Below, in pieces: positions 33,533 through 36,034 of a stretch of DNA of 36,034 bases; within the stretch, counting starts at the first letter, position 1; every line of letters starts with the position of its first letter. This stretch comes from Clostridiales bacterium. GTDB lineage: Bacteria > Bacillota > Clostridia > Saccharofermentanales > Saccharofermentanaceae. The DNA lies in assembly GCA_017649645.1 (NCBI GenBank), contig JAGCGK010000183.1, positions 1 through 36,034 on the forward strand, in the 5' to 3' direction. The position numbers and the translations under genes are program-made. The notes below the pieces were generated by a model, which saw only the letters and a program-made list of their open reading frames with translations, searched no databases and was not told where the DNA came from.

Positions 33533-34801
33533 TCAGCCTACTGCATTAAAGTAATCTACATAGAAGATGGAATCTTTTACACAGGCCAGGATCGCGTTAT
33601 GAACATAGAACGGATCATTATGGTCAAACTGTGAGTAGATACCTGTCATGCCGATCCTTACGGTATAGCCGTTTACAGTCTCAACATCGAGATAAGTCTC
33701 ACCATCTGTAGCCTTGAGGAAAACATAATCATCTTCAAAACCTACAAAGATGTTGTTTGTCTTCTCGCCGTCCTCATAGATGAAGCCGGAGAAACCGCCG
33801 TTGAAGGTTACCATGTTTGTCAGAGAGTCGAACTCTCTGTAGTTTGTGAGTGGCTGAGGCATACCGTCTGTTCCGACGCAGTATTCTCTTACGACGTTGA
33901 TGCTTGCTGCTTCGTCAAAGCACTCTACTGCAGTGAAGCGGGAAGTGTTGCCGAAATGAATTCTGCTTAATCCTTCGATCGAACCATAATAGATAAACTG
34001 TTCGTTCTCGAACTTATATACGTTAAGGTCATGACGGAGACCATGATTGTCAGGGCTTACCGAGCTTATAACCCAGAAGAAAGTGTTGCCGTTGACTCTG
34101 ATCATATATGTATTTGCTGTGACTACGCCAAGGTAATCGTTATATGAGATCGGAAGTTCTGAAACTTTTCCATCATATGTAGCTACTACGCATCCGTCAC
34201 CATTCTCGAAAGAGAATGAACCCATATCACAATCTAATGTCCATTTGCTTGTGTAGTTATAATTAATGAAATCTATTACGCAGTCATCAGGAAGTTCTGT
34301 AGTCTTCTTAACTTCTGCTGTAGGCTCCGGTGTTACTTCAGGAGTTGTCTCTGCAGGCTTCTTAACTTCCTCTGTGGCCTTTGGTGCTTCGGTTACCACT
34401 GGTGCCTCTGTAACAGCAGCTGTTGTTTCTGTTGTTGTAGTTGCTTCTGTGATCTCGGTTGATGTTGCACTTGTCTCTGTTGTGAGATCCTTTTTGTCAT
34501 TGATATCGAAAACGATAGCGCTTGTATCTGCTGTCTGCTCAGTTGTCTCAGTCACTGCTTCTGTTGAAGAAGGAACATTATTTCCCAACTGGATCTTCTT
34601 AGTTGAAGAAGAATTAGAAGTTGTTGTTGCAACTGTTCCGATCTGCTGGTCGTTGACCTTAACGTCGATTCCTTTATCTGCAACTGCCTGGATTACCTTA
34701 TCGACTGTGTTACCCTGATCCTTGATCTCGATCGTGCAGGCTGATGCTGTAAATGCGATTGATGCTGTAAGAAGAAGTGATGCTATTTTTGTTGCTTTCA
34801 T
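33533..34801 (-). CDS. Thr/Glu-rich lipoprotein with C-terminal domain shared with the next gene
   Basis: Predicted 422-aa minus-strand lipoprotein. The ATG at 34801-34799 is preceded by GGAGGG 7 nt upstream; the longer frame from 34816 would use a TTG that overlaps this site. MKATKIASLLLTASIAFTAS leads to lipobox ASAC (Cys22). A short segment of about 70 residues precedes a Thr/Glu/Ala/Val linker (to about residue 170). The C-terminal domain of about 250 residues contains DMGSFSFENGDGCVVATYDG, ELPISYNDYLGVVTANTYMI and TDGETYLDVE. The same segments occur in the partial gene at 35042. The domain is unrecognised. Its promoter carries two perfect BlaI/MecI/CopY-type palindromes, so expression is probably repressed until a signal appears, possibly cell-wall or metal stress. 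Confidence 0.9.
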   Translation of the reverse strand: MKATKIASLLLTASIAFTASACTIEIKDQGNTVDKVIQAVADKGIDVKVNDQQIGTVATTTSNSSSTKKIQLGNNVPSSTEAVTETTEQTADTSAIVFDINDKKDLTTETSATSTEITEATTTTETTAAVTEAPVVTEAPKATEEVKKPAETTPEVTPEPTAEVKKTTELPDDCVIDFINYNYTSKWTLDCDMGSFSFENGDGCVVATYDGKVSELPISYNDYLGVVTANTYMIRVNGNTFFWVISSVSPDNHGLRHDLNVYKFENEQFIYYGSIEGLSRIHFGNTSRFTAVECFDEAASINVVREYCVGTDGMPQPLTNYREFDSLTNMVTFNGGFSGFIYEDGEKTNNIFVGFEDDYVFLKATDGETYLDVETVNGYTVRIGMTGIYSQFDHNDPFYVHNAILACVKDSIFYVDYFNAVG

Positions 34802-34882
34802 TTTATTACCCTCCAAGATGAAAGTTCATTTATAAGTTATTGCTTGTTCCGGAATAAGCATCTTTTTCTGACTTACAAGGCA

Positions 34883-34911
34883 ATTCTACAAGTGTAGAAA
34901 ACATTTGTCAA
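34883..34911 (-). promoter_or_regulatory. Promoter of the 33533-34801 lipoprotein gene (minus strand)
   Basis: On the minus strand, perfect TTGACA (34911-34906), 17-bp spacer and TAGAAT (34888-34883). The leader is about 75 nt. A perfect palindrome overlaps the -10 box and spacer. Confidence 0.85.
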
Positions 34912-34934
34912 TACTTTTTTCTACATTTGTAGAA
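34884..34934 (-). promoter_or_regulatory. Pair of TACANNTGTA palindromic operators (BlaI/MecI/CopY type)
   Basis: TTCTACAAGTGTAGAA (34884-34899) overlaps the -10 box and spacer. TTCTACATTTGTAGAA (34919-34934) lies just upstream of the -35 box. Both are perfect 16-bp palindromes with the core TACANNTGTA, the known core of BlaI/MecI and CopY operators, and their centres are 35 bp apart. The repressor gene is not in the window. Confidence 0.75.
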
Positions 34935-34954
34935 AATATTTTTCGAAAACGCGA

Positions 34955-34979
34955 AAAGCCCGATAAACAGGGCCTTTTT
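34955..34979. terminator. Small hairpin with T-runs on both strands
   Basis: AAAAGCCC (34955-34962) and GGGCCTTTTT (34970-34979) form a short stem with one bulge around an 8-nt loop. Both ends are A/T-rich, so it could stop transcription in either direction. It backs up the stronger terminator at 34985. Confidence 0.55.
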
Positions 34980-34984
34980 GAACA

Positions 34985-35013
34985 TATAAAAAGGAGGGCC
35001 GAAGCCCTCCTTT
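34985..35013 (-). terminator. Intrinsic terminator of the last gene (minus strand)
   Basis: On the minus strand, AAAGGAGGGC (35013-35004) and GCCCTCCTTT (34999-34990) form a perfect 10-bp stem around a TTCG tetraloop, followed by further T. It lies 29 bp beyond the stop codon at 35042. Confidence 0.93.
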
Positions 35014-35041
35014 CTGTGAAAACAGATATGAAGTGATCAGA

Positions 35042-36034
35042 TCAAAGCCATGGTTCCTTCCAATCGAGAACGAGTTCCATGATTCCCTCGTAGAAGATAT
35101 CTTCAACAAAATACTTATAATGGTTAGCGTATGTTTCTGAAATATCGACTCTGATGAGATTGTCATCAGCATCCTTAACGTCGAGGTATGTGTTTCCGTC
35201 TGTCTCGACCAAAGTGACGAATGTGTTGTAAGGGATGACTGCTGTCTCTTCTGTGACTTTGCCGTTCTTGATGATGTTGCCCTCGAGCTCTTTCCAGAAA
35301 GAGAGTTTATATGTAATGCTCTCAAAAGTACGGATATCGTTCAAAGGCAAAGGCATCCCGTCGTCGCCTACTTTGTATTCTCTTGTGGCATACATGATTC
35401 CCATTCCGCCCCACTCGGAACCGTTTATTACCTCGGTTGTCTTGATCTGAGCGAAGGAGACACTTTTTGCTACACCAACCAGAGTGATATCGTTATCACC
35501 GATCTTGTAAACGTTTGTGTCGTGCATGTCGTTTCCGACTGTGTCACATACCCAGAGGTACTTTGTGCCGTTGCGGTCGATGAGGAAGGTGTCTGCGAGG
35601 ACTACGCCTAACTCGTCGCTATATGTTATAGGAAGATCGAACGTGTTTCCGTTATATGTGATATGGACTACCTTGTCGCCCGGAGTAATATCAAAAGAAC
35701 CGAGTTCGCTGTAGAGGTACCAGCCTTCTTTGCCGTCCTTATAGAAATCGAAACGCTTAGCGTAGTTCTTCTTTGTATCTGCCTTAAGTGCTGCAAAGAT
35801 GTCTTCAGGTGCTTTTGTAGGAGCAGCTGTAGGTGTTGTTGTAGGAGTAGTTGTCTGAGCTTGTGAGACATTTGTCTCACTTGCTGTTGTCTCTGCGACA
35901 GCTGTCTCAGATGGTTTTGTCTTATTCTCGAGAAGGTTTTCTGTTGTAGTCGGCTCGATCGTGATAAATGTCTTGTCCTTGTTATCGATCTCTACAACGC
36001 CCTTGGATGTTTCTTCGGTCTGTACATTCTTTTC
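35042..36034 (-). CDS. Lipoprotein paralogue of 33533-34801, 5' end outside window
   Basis: The minus-strand frame is open from the stop at 35042 to the right edge, giving 331 residues without the N-terminus. An internal ATG at 35527 is not the start, because the frame upstream encodes sequence homologous to the neighbouring protein. The visible part begins with an acidic segment and a Thr/Pro/Ala/Glu linker. A C-terminal domain of about 240 residues follows, with LGSFDITPGDKVVHITYNG, DLPITYSDELGVVLADTFLI and ETDGNTYLDVKDADDN. These align with the equivalent blocks of the gene at 33533, so the two are tandem duplicates. By analogy it should be a lipoprotein. Its function is unknown. Confidence 0.88.
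   Translation of the reverse strand, partial: EKNVQTEETSKGVVEIDNKDKTFITIEPTTTENLLENKTKPSETAVAETTASETNVSQAQTTTPTTTPTAAPTKAPEDIFAALKADTKKNYAKRFDFYKDGKEGWYLYSELGSFDITPGDKVVHITYNGNTFDLPITYSDELGVVLADTFLIDRNGTKYLWVCDTVGNDMHDTNVYKIGDNDITLVGVAKSVSFAQIKTTEVINGSEWGGMGIMYATREYKVGDDGMPLPLNDIRTFESITYKLSFWKELEGNIIKNGKVTEETAVIPYNTFVTLVETDGNTYLDVKDADDNLIRVDISETYANHYKYFVEDIFYEGIMELVLDWKEPWL

Overview
The window looks like a chromosomal segment of a low-to-mid GC Gram-positive anaerobe of the Clostridia (gut or rumen type). The basis is the purine-rich ribosome binding sites, the many lipoprotein signals, the Glu/Thr-rich and Thr/Pro-rich surface linkers, the DUF4214 surface proteins and the ammonia-dependent asnA next to asnS. 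The genus cannot be named from the sequence. I count 21 genes. Seventeen encode proteins that are exported or very probably exported, most of them lipoproteins. No transposase, phage, CRISPR, tRNA or rRNA gene was seen.

Layout. (1) Positions 1-686: end of an acidic lipoprotein. (2) Positions 910-17617: six large lipoproteins (760-772 aa), each with an N-terminal repeat-rich, propeller-like half joined by an invariant NPNAGK motif to a family-1-like solute-binding half. They form two subfamilies, 910/3361/5818 and 10556/12985/15302, separated by a complete polar amino-acid ABC transporter (binding lipoprotein, permease, ATPase; 8197-10447). A seventh, divergent member lies on the minus strand (21036-23468). 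(3) Positions 17722-24677: three Glu/Thr-rich lipoproteins of one family, a Thr/Pro-rich single-span membrane protein, and the seventh large lipoprotein. (4) Positions 24822-27223: the asnS-asnA operon, the only housekeeping genes. (5) Positions 27473-33450: two secreted esterase-like alpha/beta hydrolases carrying Ig-like domains and C-terminal DUF4214 repeats. (6) Positions 33533-36034: two related minus-strand lipoproteins; the second runs off the window.

Regulation. Four of the large lipoprotein genes have the same promoter architecture: two GTAA direct repeats 20-21 bp apart, then a TAG-type -35 element and, exactly 17 bp on, an AT-rich -10 element. This points to one shared activator. 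The two esterase genes have almost identical TTGACA-N17-TATACT promoters. Their leaders begin, at the predicted transcription start, with a hairpin whose stem differs in sequence but is conserved in pairing around an invariant GAGTTTG loop motif. The motif occurs once before the first gene and twice in tandem before the second, and terminator-like hairpins follow. I recognise no known riboswitch class in it. The lipoprotein at 33533-34801 has two perfect 16-bp palindromes of the BlaI/MecI/CopY type around its promoter.

How it may work together (inference): the window appears to be an envelope-protein island in which paralogous lipoproteins were multiplied by tandem duplication and are controlled in groups. 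The large lipoproteins have no matching sugar-type permeases here, so they may act as ligand sensors or capture proteins, or may share a transporter encoded elsewhere.
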